DNA of 64,000 bases from the NCBI GenBank assembly GCA_018823835.1, contig JAHJHT010000009.1, positions 124,001 through 188,000 on the forward strand, written 5' to 3'. Positions 1 through 9,331 of the stretch are shown in pieces. The translations under genes and the position numbers were made by a program. The notes beneath the pieces were generated by a model. That model worked only from the letters and a program-made list of their open reading frames with translations. It did no database searches and had not been told where the DNA came from. The first letter of the stretch is position 1. Each line of letters begins with the position of its first letter. The stretch is from Alphaproteobacteria bacterium (GTDB taxonomy: Bacteria; Pseudomonadota; Alphaproteobacteria; Rhizobiales; Rhizobiaceae).

Positions 1-250
1 CGGAGCGCACGGCAGCACTCTGGCCGGCCGAGCGGTCATGGCGAATATGGCGGAGGCGGCCGTCGCCCGTGGCGATGCGCTCGGCGAGCACCTGGCCGGT
101 CGTGTCGGTCGAGCCGTCGTCGACGACGAGGACCTCGTAGTCGCGGCCCGACATCGCCGCGTCGACCTCGCCGATGAGGAAGGCGAGGTTTCTTGCTTCG
201 TTGCGGCAGGGGATGACGACCGAGATGGCCGGCTGGCTTGTTTCCGACAT
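1..250 (-). CDS. Family 2 glycosyltransferase, 3' end outside window
   Basis: The first 83 codons are visible on the minus strand; the rest lies beyond the left edge. The N-terminus reads MSETSQPAISVVIPCRNEA, followed by VVDDGSTDTT at about residues 42-51, which is the nucleotide-sugar/metal-binding DDG region of a GT-A fold GT2 enzyme. Such enzymes (dolichyl-phosphate-mannose synthase-like or LPS/exopolysaccharide transferases) move a sugar from a nucleotide donor to a lipid or glycan at the cytoplasmic face of the membrane. The acceptor cannot be inferred from this fragment. The start is the ATG at 250; there is no good Shine-Dalgarno sequence in front of it. It lies 78 bp downstream of the ThDP-enzyme gene on the same strand, with a hairpin between them. 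Confidence 0.8.
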   Translation of the reverse strand, partial: MSETSQPAISVVIPCRNEARNLAFLIGEVDAAMSGRDYEVLVVDDGSTDTTGQVLAERIATGDGRLRHIRHDRSAGQSAAVRS

Positions 251-288
251 TAGGAGGTCCCGAAATCGCGGCCTTATTAGCACTGTGA

Positions 289-312
289 CGGCAGCGAGGC
301 TACACGCTGCCG
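289..312 (-). terminator. Hairpin between ThDP-enzyme gene and glycosyltransferase
   Basis: CGGCAGCG (289-296) and CGCTGCCG (305-312) form an 8-bp GC stem with an 8-nt loop, just after the stop codon of the ThDP enzyme on the minus strand. No T run follows, so intrinsic termination is only possible, not shown. Confidence 0.3.
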
Positions 313-328
313 CCGCTTTCCGGCCGGC

Positions 329-1981
329 CTAGCGCCTGTCACGGATGTCGGTCAATGTCCGGGTCGGGGTAATCGCCTCGGGGTCCAGCCTTATCTCGAT
401 GATGGAAGGCTTGCCGGCGGCCCGCGCGCGCTCGAAGGCCGGCGCGAAGTCGGCCGTCTTTTCAACGGTTTCGCCGTGCCCTCCATAGGCGCGGGCGAGC
501 GCCGCGAAATCGGGATTCCTGAGATCGGTGCCGGAGACGCGGCCGGGATATTCGCGTTCCTGGTGCATGCGGATGGTGCCGTAGATGCCGTTGTTGACGA
601 CGATGACGATGATCGGCAGTTCGTATTGCACGGCGGTGGCGAATTCCTGGCCGTTCATCATGAAGCAGCCGTCGCCGGCAAAGCAGATGACCTCGCGGTC
701 GGGATGCAGCGCCTTGGCGGCGACCGCGGCCGGCGTGCCGTAGCCCATCGAGCCGGAAGTCGGGGCGGCCTGGGTGCCATAGCGGCGCCAGCGGTGGAAG
801 CGGTGCGCCCAGGTGGCGTAGTTGCCGGCACCGTTGGTGATGATGGCGTCCTCGGGCAGCTGTTTCTCCAGCCAGGCGATGATCGGGCCCATCTGCACGG
901 CGCCGGGCCCGGTTTCGGGCGGCGTCGACCAGGCGAGATAGGAGGCGTGCAGCGCGGGCGTGTTGTCGGCCCAGGCGGGCGGCGCCTTCGGGCCGCGGCC
1001 GGCGAAGGCCTCGGCAAAGGCCGCGGGCGACGCGTTGATGGCAAGCGTCGGACGGTAGACGCGGCCGAGTTCGCCGGCGTCAGGGTGGACGTGGACGAGC
1101 TTCTGATCCGGGTAGGGGCTTTTCAGCAGCGTGTAGTCCGACGACGGCATCTCGCTCATGCGGCCGCCGACCAGGAGGATCAGATCGGACTCCTTGATAT
1201 AGGCGGCGAGCTTGGGATTGGGGCCGATGCCCACATCGCCGGCGTAACAAGGGTGCAGGTGGTCGAACAGCATCTGGCGGCGGAAGGAGCAGCCGACCGG
1301 CAGAGCCCAGCTTTCGGCCGAGCGCTGGAAGCGGGAAACCGCCTCGGCGTCCCAGCGCGTGCCGCCGAGGATGACGAAGGGGCGCTCTACCTTGGCGAGC
1401 AACTCCTCGAGCTGCTGCATCTCATGCTCGCCGGGGCGGGTCTCGACCGGGGTGAAGGGCAGTGCGTCGGGGGCATCCGCGAAGGAGGTCAGCATGTCCT
1501 CGGGCAGCGAGACGACGACCGGGCCGGGGCGACCGGAGGTGGCGACCGCGAAGGCGCGGGTGACGAGTTCCGGGATGCGGGCGGCGTCGTCGATTTCGAC
1601 GACCCATTTGGCGATGTCGCCGAAGAAGCGCTTGTAGTCGACTTCCTGAAAGGCTTCGCGCTCGCGGGCGTGGCTGGCGACCTGGCCGATGAACAGGATC
1701 ATCGGAATGGAATCCTGCATGGCGATGTGGACGCCGGCGGACGCATTGGTGGCGCCGGGGCCGCGCGTGACGAAGCAGATGCCGGGCTTGCCGGTGAGGC
1801 GGCCCTGGCAATCGGCCATCATCGCCGCGCCGCCTTCCTGGCGGCAGACGAAGGTGCGGATGCGGTTGGAACTGTAGAGCGCGTCGAGCACGGCGAGATA
1901 GGATTCGCCGGGCACGCAGAAGATGCGGTCGACGCCGTTGGCCTCGAGCGCCTCGACGATCAGCTTTCCGCCGGTTTTCAT
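329..1981 (-). CDS. Thiamine-diphosphate-dependent enzyme (acetolactate synthase-like)
   Basis: This 550-aa protein has the three-domain layout of the POX/AHAS/benzoylformate-decarboxylase family. An N-terminal PYR domain carries the activating glutamate (CRQEGGAAMM, E49), a middle domain follows, and the C-terminal PP domain has the ThDP/Mg motif GDG at 436-438 ending in NNG near 463. Such enzymes decarboxylate 2-oxo acids or cleave/form C-C bonds. No regulatory ilvH-like subunit is adjacent, so a biosynthetic acetolactate synthase is unlikely. The N-terminus lacks the usual oxalyl-CoA decarboxylase sequence. Its ATG overlaps the stop of the upstream CaiB/BaiF CoA-transferase gene by 4 bp, implying translational coupling and a shared acyl-CoA or 2-hydroxy/2-oxo acid pathway (inference). 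The substrate is unknown. Confidence 0.85.
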   Translation of the reverse strand: MKTGGKLIVEALEANGVDRIFCVPGESYLAVLDALYSSNRIRTFVCRQEGGAAMMADCQGRLTGKPGICFVTRGPGATNASAGVHIAMQDSIPMILFIGQVASHAREREAFQEVDYKRFFGDIAKWVVEIDDAARIPELVTRAFAVATSGRPGPVVVSLPEDMLTSFADAPDALPFTPVETRPGEHEMQQLEELLAKVERPFVILGGTRWDAEAVSRFQRSAESWALPVGCSFRRQMLFDHLHPCYAGDVGIGPNPKLAAYIKESDLILLVGGRMSEMPSSDYTLLKSPYPDQKLVHVHPDAGELGRVYRPTLAINASPAAFAEAFAGRGPKAPPAWADNTPALHASYLAWSTPPETGPGAVQMGPIIAWLEKQLPEDAIITNGAGNYATWAHRFHRWRRYGTQAAPTSGSMGYGTPAAVAAKALHPDREVICFAGDGCFMMNGQEFATAVQYELPIIVIVVNNGIYGTIRMHQEREYPGRVSGTDLRNPDFAALARAYGGHGETVEKTADFAPAFERARAAGKPSIIEIRLDPEAITPTRTLTDIRDRR

Positions 1982-3153
1982 GGTTTCTGCTTCTCCAGTT
2001 CGGCAAGGATCTCGGCGGTGTGCTCGCCAAGCCGCGGCGAGGGGCGCTCATAGGTGAGGGGCGTCTCGGACAGGACCATCGGCGAGCGCACCGACGGCAG
2101 GCTGTTGCCGTGGCCGTCGTCGAGGTCCATGCGCATGCCGCGCGCAATGGCCTGCGGGTCGGAAAACATCTCACCGATATCGTTGATCGGCGCTGCCGGC
2201 ACACCGGCGGCGTCAAGCTTCTGCAGCAACGGTGCGCGCTCCAGCGGAGCGAGTGCCTCAAGGATCTTCTCGTGCAGCACCGCGCGGTTGGCGACGCGCG
2301 CGGCGTTGGTGGCGAAACCGGGATCGTCGGGCAGGGCGTCGAGGCTGACGACCTGGCAGAACTTGCGGAACTGGCCGTCATTGCCGACGGCGAGGATGAA
2401 ATGGCCGTCGGCCGCCGCGACGACCTCGTAGGGCGAGATGTTGGGATGGGCGTTGCCCATGCGCTGCGGCGCCCGGCCCGAGACCAGGAAGTTGAGGTTC
2501 TGGTTGGCGAGTACCGAGACCTGGGCGTCGAACAGCGCCATGTCGATAAACTGGCCCCGGCCTGTAGCCTCGGCGTGGCGGAGCGCGGCCTGGATGGCGA
2601 TGACCGAATAGAGGCCGGAAAACAGGTCGGTGACCGCGACGCCGACCTTTTGCGGCTCGCCGTCGGGATCGCCGGTGATCGACATCAGGCCAGACATGCC
2701 CTGGATGATGAAGTCGTAGCCGGCGCGCGGCGCGTAGGGCCCATCCTGGCCGAAGCCGGTGATCGAGCAATAGACGAGCTTGGGGTTGAGCTTGCGCAGG
2801 CTGTCATAGTCGAGGCCGTATTTCTTCAGGCCGCCGAGCTTGAAGTTCTCGATCAGCACGTCGGCGGTGGCGACGAGTTTCCTGACGGTCTCGGCACCCT
2901 CAGGCGTCGAGAAGTCGATCGCTGCGGAACGCTTGCCGCGGTTGCAGGCGTGGTAATAGGCGGCGGACAGGTTCTCGCCGTCCTTGCCGGTGACGAAGGG
3001 CGGGCCCCATTTGCGGGTGTCGTCGCCGCCGTCCGGGTTCTCGATCTTGATGACGTCGGCGCCAAGATCGGCAAGCATCTGGCCGGCCCAGGGACCGGCG
3101 AGGATGCGGGCAAGTTCGATGACGCGGATGCCGCGAAGCGGGGGTTGAGACAT
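1978..3153 (-). CDS. CaiB/BaiF family (class III) CoA-transferase
   Basis: This 391-aa protein has the standard length for the family. The N-terminal block (RVIELARILAGPWAGQMLAD) followed by GADVIKIENP is diagnostic of family III CoA-transferases, which move CoA between carboxylic acids through an aspartyl-CoA thioester. The likely catalytic aspartate is D176 in VGVAVTDLFSG. The start is the ATG at 3153 (MSQPPLRG), preceded by a weak GGAAAA; an in-frame start 10 codons upstream adds residues not seen in the family. It is the first gene of a two-gene unit with the downstream ThDP enzyme (4-bp overlap). Formyl-CoA transferase/oxalyl-CoA decarboxylase pairs have the same architecture, but neither sequence shows oxalate-specific hallmarks, so the substrate is left open. 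Confidence 0.9.
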   Translation of the reverse strand: MSQPPLRGIRVIELARILAGPWAGQMLADLGADVIKIENPDGGDDTRKWGPPFVTGKDGENLSAAYYHACNRGKRSAAIDFSTPEGAETVRKLVATADVLIENFKLGGLKKYGLDYDSLRKLNPKLVYCSITGFGQDGPYAPRAGYDFIIQGMSGLMSITGDPDGEPQKVGVAVTDLFSGLYSVIAIQAALRHAEATGRGQFIDMALFDAQVSVLANQNLNFLVSGRAPQRMGNAHPNISPYEVVAAADGHFILAVGNDGQFRKFCQVVSLDALPDDPGFATNAARVANRAVLHEKILEALAPLERAPLLQKLDAAGVPAAPINDIGEMFSDPQAIARGMRMDLDDGHGNSLPSVRSPMVLSETPLTYERPSPRLGEHTAEILAELEKQKP

Positions 3154-3243
3154 GGTTTTCCGTCGGCTGGCTGGTTGCGGCACGCTCTAACAGGTCTTCC
3201 GGGCCGATGTCACGGTTGTTGCGCTGGGCCAGTTCGCGGCATT

Positions 3244-4176
3244 TCAGTCGGCAAGCAGGCCGTCCACCCAGGCGGCGAAATCCTGCATGACCACGTCGCG
3301 GTTCAGTTCGTTCAGGCTTTCATGCCGGTTTCCCGCGTAAATGGTTGAAACGGGATTCGAAAAGCCCATCGCCCGCAACCGGTCGGCGAGCCGCGTCATG
3401 GTCTTGCCGCCGCGGGTATAGGGGTCGCCCGAGCCACCGACGAGGTTGAAGGGCAGGTCCTTGCGGACGGCGGCAAAATTGCCGTCGTCGGCGGCCGTGA
3501 AGACGAATCCGAAAAGATCCCGCCACAGCGAGACCGAGGCGTCGAAGCCGCAGAGCGGGTCGGCGACATAGGCGTCGACCACGGCATGATCGCGCGACAG
3601 CCAGTCGAATGCGGTGCGGTCCTCGCCGACCTGGCGGTTCCAGGCGCGGAAGGCGACCTGCGGCATGATGCGCGAGGGCATGTCGGAGCCGAGCCGGAAT
3701 TTCTCCCAGGCGAGAGCGGCAAGGGCCGCGCGGCCGGCGAGGCCAGCCGAGAAATCGGCGTTCCACAGCGCAGCGCCCCGGATGCGTGCCGAATGGGCCA
3801 AGACGAAGTTGAGCGCAATCAGCGCGCCCATGGAATGGCCGAAGACGACGACCGGGAGGTCCGGATGCGCGGTGGCGATGTGGTCGTGGACGGCCAGGAC
3901 GTCGGCCAGAACCTTGTCGCTGCCGCCGGACGCGGCGAAACGGCCGAGCGGTGCGTCAGGCGCCGTGGTGAAGCCGTGGCCGCGATGGTCGTGGGCATAG
4001 GTATGGATACCGCGGGCGGCGAGGAAATCGGCGAAACCAGCATAGCGCGCGGCGTGCTCGGCGAGGCCGTGATTGATCTGGACGACCGCGCGGCCGGGGC
4101 CGGCGGCGCGCCGTGCGTAGAGGTTGAGCGCCGCGCCGGTGGGCGAGGCGAGGCTGATCTGGTCGTCGAATGGCAT
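3244..4176 (-). CDS. Alpha/beta hydrolase, monoacylglycerol lipase/lysophospholipase-like
   Basis: This 310-aa protein belongs to the serine aminopeptidase S33 (Hydrolase_4) group. It has the HG oxyanion region (QINHGLAEH, about 33-41), DHRGHG (63-68), nucleophile elbow GHSMG with S115, a probable acid residue in GGSGDPYTRG, and a C-terminal histidine in GNRHESLNE. This pattern resembles monoglyceride lipases/lysophospholipase L2; the natural ester is unknown. There is no signal peptide, so it is predicted cytoplasmic. The ATG at 4176 is chosen because GGGAGGAACTAC lies directly in front, while upstream in-frame starts lack a ribosome site. It stands alone between the CoA-transferase pair and the LapA-like gene on the same strand. 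Confidence 0.88.
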   Translation of the reverse strand: MPFDDQISLASPTGAALNLYARRAAGPGRAVVQINHGLAEHAARYAGFADFLAARGIHTYAHDHRGHGFTTAPDAPLGRFAASGGSDKVLADVLAVHDHIATAHPDLPVVVFGHSMGALIALNFVLAHSARIRGAALWNADFSAGLAGRAALAALAWEKFRLGSDMPSRIMPQVAFRAWNRQVGEDRTAFDWLSRDHAVVDAYVADPLCGFDASVSLWRDLFGFVFTAADDGNFAAVRKDLPFNLVGGSGDPYTRGGKTMTRLADRLRAMGFSNPVSTIYAGNRHESLNELNRDVVMQDFAAWVDGLLAD

Positions 4177-4297
4177 GTAGTTCCTCCCGCCCGGACTGTC
4201 GGACATGGGCAGGACGGGCGTCAAGCGGGCCTTTGAGCCACGGACCGACACGCCGCCGGCAGTCCACCCGGCGCCGTTCAATCAGGCGGCTGCGCGG

Positions 4298-4528
4298 CTA
4301 GTCGTGAGGCGCCGGGTGCCTCGTCCCCCGCCATGCCCAGCGCATCAGGGTCCGGACGCTGCCGCCGGTCGCCATGCCGAGCAGGTAGATCACGACGAAC
4401 AGGATAGCCAGCGGCAGGGTAATGCCGAAGCTGAGGAAGGCAACGGTCACGCTCTGCAGGTTCTGCAGCGCGAAAATAATCAATGCGGTCGCGAGAACGA
4501 CGACTACGGCTGTGTGGATCCACTTCAT
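4298..4528 (-). CDS. LapA-domain (DUF1049) small membrane protein
   Basis: This 76-aa protein starts [19 protein letters not shown] and has two hydrophobic segments (about 5-22 and 38-55) separated by the typical LapA stretch [20 protein letters not shown]. In E. coli, LapA is an inner-membrane protein that works with LapB in LPS assembly and LpxC turnover. Alphaproteobacterial LapA-domain proteins are widespread but poorly characterised, so the LPS role is inference. The start at ATG 4528 follows AAAGGGGGCCGGG. It is transcribed away from the yadGH-like operon; the region between them holds a promoter candidate for the latter. Confidence 0.8.
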   Translation of the reverse strand: MKWIHTAVVVVLATALIIFALQNLQSVTVAFLSFGITLPLAILFVVIYLLGMATGGSVRTLMRWAWRGTRHPAPHD

Positions 4529-4684
4529 CCCGGCCCCCTTTGCTGACGAGCGGTCTTCGATTCCGCTCACGATGCGCCGGTCCGCAGGCAGGAACAAGGG
4601 CGGCGGGCGCAAAGCGTGGCCGCGCCGATCGCCCGCTCGCTGTCAGGAGGCGTCGGCAGGCAGCGGGTGCCGTCCAACGCCAGC

Positions 4685-4712
4685 TTGATCGGGCGGGGCC
4701 CGGCCATATATA
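4685..4712 (+). promoter_or_regulatory. Candidate sigma-70 promoter for the yadGH-like operon
   Basis: TTGATC (4685-4690) and TATATA (4707-4712) are separated by 16 bp and lie 65 bp ahead of the ATG of the ATPase gene, inside an otherwise very GC-rich region. No promoter data are available; this is a motif-based call. Confidence 0.45.
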
Positions 4713-4776
4713 CGGAGCACCCCTTGTCCGGCGGCCGCTCCTTCTGTCGCCCGAACCTTTCAGCACTGTCAGCGCC

Positions 4777-5699
<923 letters not shown>

Positions 5700-5703
<4 letters not shown>

Positions 5704-6461
5704 ACTTTCACGCGGTCAAGGCGATCTACAAGTTCGAGATGGCGCGCACCGGGCGCACGCTGCTGCAGAGCGTGGTGTCGCCGGTGGTGTCGACCTCGCT
5801 CTATTTCGTCGTTTTCGGCGCGGCGATCGGCTCGCGCATCAGTGAGGTCGGCGGGGTCAGCTACGGCGCCTATATCGTGCCCGGCCTGATCATGCTGTCG
5901 CTCCTGACGCAGAGCATCTCCAACGCCTCCTTCGGGATCTATTTCCCGAAGTTCGTCGGCACGATCTACGAGCTGCTGTCGGCACCGGTCTCCTTCGTCG
6001 AGATCGTCATGGCCTATGTCGGTGCTGCGGCGACGAAATCGACGCTGATCGGGTTGATCATCCTGGCGACCGCCGGGCTGTTCGTGCCGCTCGAAATCCA
6101 GCACCCGGTGTGGATGGTGCTGTTCCTGCTGCTGACGACGGTGACGTTCGCGCTGTTCGGCTTCATCATCGGCATCTGGGCCAACAATTTCGAAAAGCTG
6201 CAGCTGATCCCGCTGCTGATCGTCACGCCTCTGACCTTTCTCGGCGGCAGCTTCTACTCGATCGACATGCTGCCGCCCTTCTGGCGTTCGCTGACGCTAT
6301 TCAACCCGGTGCTCTACCTGGTCAGCGGCTTCCGCTGGAGCTTCTACGGCGTCTCCGACGTCAACGTGGCGGTCAGCCTCGGCATGACGCTGGTCTTCCT
6401 GGCAATCTGCCTCGCGGCGGTGTGGTGGATCTTCAGGACCGGCTGGCGGCTGAAGGCCTGA
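5700..6461 (+). CDS. YadH-like ABC-2 type permease
   Basis: This 253-aa integral membrane protein has about six hydrophobic segments and the ABC-2 permease pattern, including the conserved [19 protein letters not shown] segment near residue 180 that is seen in NodJ/YadH/DrrB families. It forms the transmembrane half of an exporter with the upstream YadG-like ATPase, whose reading frame it overlaps by 4 bp (ATGA). The family exports polysaccharides, lipochitooligosaccharides or drugs; there is no local clue to the cargo. The length agrees with E. coli YadH (256 aa). Confidence 0.92.
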
Positions 6462-6471
6462 GGCCGGGGCG

Positions 6472-6951
6472 ATGTATGTCCTGAAGCCCGGCATCAAGAA
6501 GGATCCTGTTCGCCGCTGGGCGCTGCCAGACCGCATCTTCTTCGGCCACGGTGCCTGTGCAATTCTCGCCGGGGCCTATCTCAAGCGCCCGCCGCTGGCC
6601 GGTTTTCACGCCGAGCGCATCATCCCGGCGGAGGGATTCTCGGGCAACCACATCTACGTGACGGACGGGGTGTTGGCCTTCGACTATCACGGCTATAGCG
6701 GCCGGGAGCGGCTGCTGGCGCACCACCGGCGAGGCTGGGCTGGCCGCAACGCGGGCTGGGACTGCAGCATCGAAAGGGTCGACTTCGACCTGCTCGACAC
6801 GGACGAACTCAACCAGCGAAAGATGCTCGGGCCCGATCAGTACCTGCACGATCCGGTGGCGCGGGCCGAACGGTTCATGGGCCGGACCGGTCATGTGGAA
6901 GCGGCAGGCAAGGTGATGCGGCTGATCGAAGGCGCTAGCGGGGCCGAGTGA
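6472..6951 (+). CDS. Conserved hypothetical protein
   Basis: This 159-aa soluble protein begins [20 protein letters not shown] and starts 10 bp after the permease stop on the same strand, so it is probably part of the yadGH-like transcript. It is rich in Arg and His, with a central [19 protein letters not shown] segment and a later [15 protein letters not shown] segment. It has no signal peptide or membrane helix. I do not recognise a family. The ribosome site is weak (GGCCGGGGCG). Codon use and GC content resemble the neighbours, which supports it being a real gene. Confidence 0.65.
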   Translation: MYVLKPGIKKDPVRRWALPDRIFFGHGACAILAGAYLKRPPLAGFHAERIIPAEGFSGNHIYVTDGVLAFDYHGYSGRERLLAHHRRGWAGRNAGWDCSIERVDFDLLDTDELNQRKMLGPDQYLHDPVARAERFMGRTGHVEAAGKVMRLIEGASGAE

Positions 6952-6993
6952 CGCCCGGGGCTCCAAATCTGGCGGCAACCGGCCCGAAAGCGA

Positions 6994-7022
6994 TTGCCGT
7001 TTGGCGCGCCTTCGCCTACATA
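6994..7022 (+). promoter_or_regulatory. Candidate promoter of ettA
   Basis: TTGCCG (6994-6999) and TACATA (7017-7022) with 17-bp spacing lie 42 bp before the GTG start of ettA, in the short intergenic gap. Motif-based only. Confidence 0.35.
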
Positions 7023-7063
7023 GCGGCCAACTCCCATTACCGTATTTGAAGGAATAAGCGCGC

Positions 7064-8713
7064 GTGGCACGCCAGTTCATCTATCACATGGCCGGGCTGA
7101 ACAAGTCTTACGGCACCAAGAAGATTCTCGAGAACCTGCACCTGTCGTTCTATCCGGACGCCAAGATCGGCATCCTGGGCCCCAACGGCGCCGGAAAGTC
7201 GACCGTGCTGAAGATCATGGCCGGCCTCGACAAGGAATGGTCAGGTGAAGCCTGGCTCGCCGAGGGCGCGACCGTCGGCTACCTGGCGCAGGAGCCCGAT
7301 CTCGACCCGGCGCTCGACGTGTTCGGCAATGTCATGGAAGGCGTGGTCAAGAAGACCGCCATCATCGAGCGCTATAATGAGCTGATGATGAACTATTCCG
7401 ACGAGACGGCGGACGAGGCAAGCAAGCTGCAGGACGACATGGACCGCCTCAATTTGTGGGACCTCGAGCAGCAGGTCGAGATGGCGATGGAAGCGCTGGC
7501 CTGCCCGCCCAAGGAAGCCGACGTGACCAGCCTTTCGGGCGGCGAGCGCCGCCGCGTGGCTCTGTGCAAGCTGCTGCTCTCCGAGCCCGACCTGCTGCTG
7601 CTCGACGAGCCGACCAACCATCTCGACGCCGAGACCACGGGGTGGCTGGAAAAGCACCTGCGCGCCTACAAGGGCGCGGTGATGATCATCACCCATGACC
7701 GCTACTTCCTCGACAACGTGACCGGCTGGATTCTCGAGCTCGACCGTGGCCGCGGCATTCCCTACGAGGGCAACTACACCGCCTACCTGGAAGCCAAGGC
7801 CAAGCGCCTGAAGCAGGAGGGCCGCGAGGACGATTCGCGCCAGCGCGCCATTTCGCGCGAGCGCGAGTGGATTGCCTCCAGCCCCAAGGCGCGGCAGACC
7901 AAGTCGAAGGCGCGTATCCAGGCCTTCCAGGACCTGCTGGACGCGGCCGACAAGCGTCGCCCGAGCGACACCCAGATCGTCATTCCGCATGGCGAGCGGC
8001 TGGGCAATGTCGTCATCGAGGTCGAAGGCCTGAAGAAGGGCTATGGCGACCGGCTGCTGATCGAGGATCTCGAGTTCAAGCTGCCGCCCGGCGGCATCGT
8101 CGGCGTGATCGGCCCGAACGGCGCCGGCAAGACCACCATGTTCCGCATGATCACCGGACAGGAGAAGCCGGATGGCGGCTCGATCCGCATCGGCGAGACG
8201 GTGAAGCTCGGCTATGTCGACCAGAGCCGCGACGCGCTCGATCCGTCGAAGACCGTCTGGGAAGAGATTTCCGGCGGCGCAGAGGTGGTCAAGCTCGGCA
8301 AGCACGAGGCCAACACGCGCGCCTATTGCTCGTCGTTCAACTTCCGCGGCGGCGACCAGCAGCAGAAGGTCGGCAATTTGTCAGGCGGCCAGCGCAACCG
8401 CGTGCACCTTGCCAAGATGCTGAAGACCGGTGGCAACGTGCTGCTGCTCGACGAACCGACCAACGACCTCGACACCGAGACGCTGGCGGCACTCGAAGAC
8501 GCGCTGGAAAATTTCGGCGGCTGCGCGGTGATTATCTCGCATGACCGCATGTTCCTCGATCGGCTGGCGACGCACATCCTCGCCTTCGAGGGCGACAGCC
8601 ATGTCGAATGGTTTGAGGGCAATTTCGAGGATTACGAGAAGGACAAGATCCGCCGCCTCGGCCCGGACGCCGTCAACCCGCACCGCATGACCTACAAGCG
8701 GCTGACGCGCTAG
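7064..8713 (+). CDS. ettA: Energy-dependent translational throttle protein EttA (ABC-F)
   Basis: This 549-aa ABC-F ATPase has two nucleotide-binding domains and no membrane segment. The first Walker A is GPNGAGKST (39-47) with LSGGERRRV and LDEPTNHLD; the second has [19 protein letters not shown] and LDEPTNDLD. The inter-domain linker (about 245-310) is the arm/P-site-tRNA interaction region. Length and start (MARQFIYHMAGLNKSY) match EttA, which binds the ribosomal E site and gates entry into elongation according to the ADP/ATP ratio. The start is the GTG at 7064, about 9 nt after AAGGAAT. It is a single gene followed by a hairpin. Confidence 0.95.
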   Translation: MARQFIYHMAGLNKSYGTKKILENLHLSFYPDAKIGILGPNGAGKSTVLKIMAGLDKEWSGEAWLAEGATVGYLAQEPDLDPALDVFGNVMEGVVKKTAIIERYNELMMNYSDETADEASKLQDDMDRLNLWDLEQQVEMAMEALACPPKEADVTSLSGGERRRVALCKLLLSEPDLLLLDEPTNHLDAETTGWLEKHLRAYKGAVMIITHDRYFLDNVTGWILELDRGRGIPYEGNYTAYLEAKAKRLKQEGREDDSRQRAISREREWIASSPKARQTKSKARIQAFQDLLDAADKRRPSDTQIVIPHGERLGNVVIEVEGLKKGYGDRLLIEDLEFKLPPGGIVGVIGPNGAGKTTMFRMITGQEKPDGGSIRIGETVKLGYVDQSRDALDPSKTVWEEISGGAEVVKLGKHEANTRAYCSSFNFRGGDQQQKVGNLSGGQRNRVHLAKMLKTGGNVLLLDEPTNDLDTETLAALEDALENFGGCAVIISHDRMFLDRLATHILAFEGDSHVEWFEGNFEDYEKDKIRRLGPDAVNPHRMTYKRLTR

Positions 8714-8727
8714 GTTAGAATGACAGC

Positions 8728-8752
8728 GGACCGCATCCAGGTGATGCGGTCC
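8728..8752. terminator. Hairpin between convergent ettA and secreted-protein gene
   Basis: GGACCGCATC (8728-8737) and GATGCGGTCC (8743-8752) form a perfect 10-bp stem with a 5-nt loop, between two convergent genes. No clear T run follows on either strand. Confidence 0.45.
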
Positions 8753-8762
8753 TGTCGTCGCG

Positions 8763-9179
8763 CTACTCCACCCGACAGCAGAACGGGAAGAACGGGCCGC
8801 TGAGGCCAGGGGCCGCGGTCGGCGTGAAGGTGAAGTCGTGCACGTTGTCGCCTTCGTCGGTGCAGCCGCCGGGCGTCGCGGCGATCGAGCCGCGCACCGG
8901 GTGGCTGGTCTCGAAGGTCCACGGGTCCTGCGAGGAAAAGACGACGGTGCCCGGCGTCGTCTCGATGCCGCTGCCTGAAAAGGCGTCGATGAATTCCGAA
9001 CTCATGGTCGAGCCGTTGCAGGTGAGGCGGATCGCCCAGTTGGGCTCGAAGCCCGAACAGATCATCTTCTGGCCGGCGACGACGAGGCCGTTGCAGGAAT
9101 AGTCTGCGGCGTCGGCGGTGCCGGCGGCGAGGGCAAGGCACAGAAGTGCGGGGGCTGTCCTTCGGACGGTGGCAAGCAT
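8763..9179 (-). CDS. Small secreted cysteine-containing protein, unknown function
   Basis: This 138-aa protein has a typical Sec signal peptide (MLATVRRTAPALLCLALAAG, cut after TADA near residue 25), so the mature protein of about 113 aa should be periplasmic. The mature part begins ADYSCNGLVVAGQKMICSG and continues FEPNWAIRLTCNG; with six cysteines it may be disulfide-bonded. The FEPNW motif faintly resembles the EPFW motif of COG3650-type periplasmic proteins; that assignment is tentative. The ATG at 9179 has an excellent AAGGAGATCGCC ribosome site, which rules out the long N-terminal extension of the open frame. Confidence 0.75.
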   Translation of the reverse strand: MLATVRRTAPALLCLALAAGTADAADYSCNGLVVAGQKMICSGFEPNWAIRLTCNGSTMSSEFIDAFSGSGIETTPGTVVFSSQDPWTFETSHPVRGSIAATPGGCTDEGDNVHDFTFTPTAAPGLSGPFFPFCCRVE

Positions 9180-9331
9180 GGCGATCTCCTTCGCGCGATG
9201 CTCCCCATCCGGCCTGAAGGTTAGCCCCATTACCCGGAGCGGTAAAGGCCGGCGGGTGCGCCTAGCGCGGGCTGAGCCGGACTGAACGGTGAGCCTGGGG
9301 CAGGAAACAGGTCGGGAAGAGTATTCCGGCG

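Noticed and set aside
329..1981. Identification as oxalyl-CoA decarboxylase or as housekeeping acetolactate synthase
   Set aside because: It lacks the usual oxalyl-CoA decarboxylase N-terminal sequence and has no adjacent regulatory subunit; only the ThDP family level is supported.
476..2053. A 525-codon open frame opposite the ThDP-enzyme gene
   Set aside because: It is the antisense shadow of the conserved ThDP-enzyme gene in GC-rich DNA; the Asp/Gly/Arg-rich product has no family features and no ribosome site.
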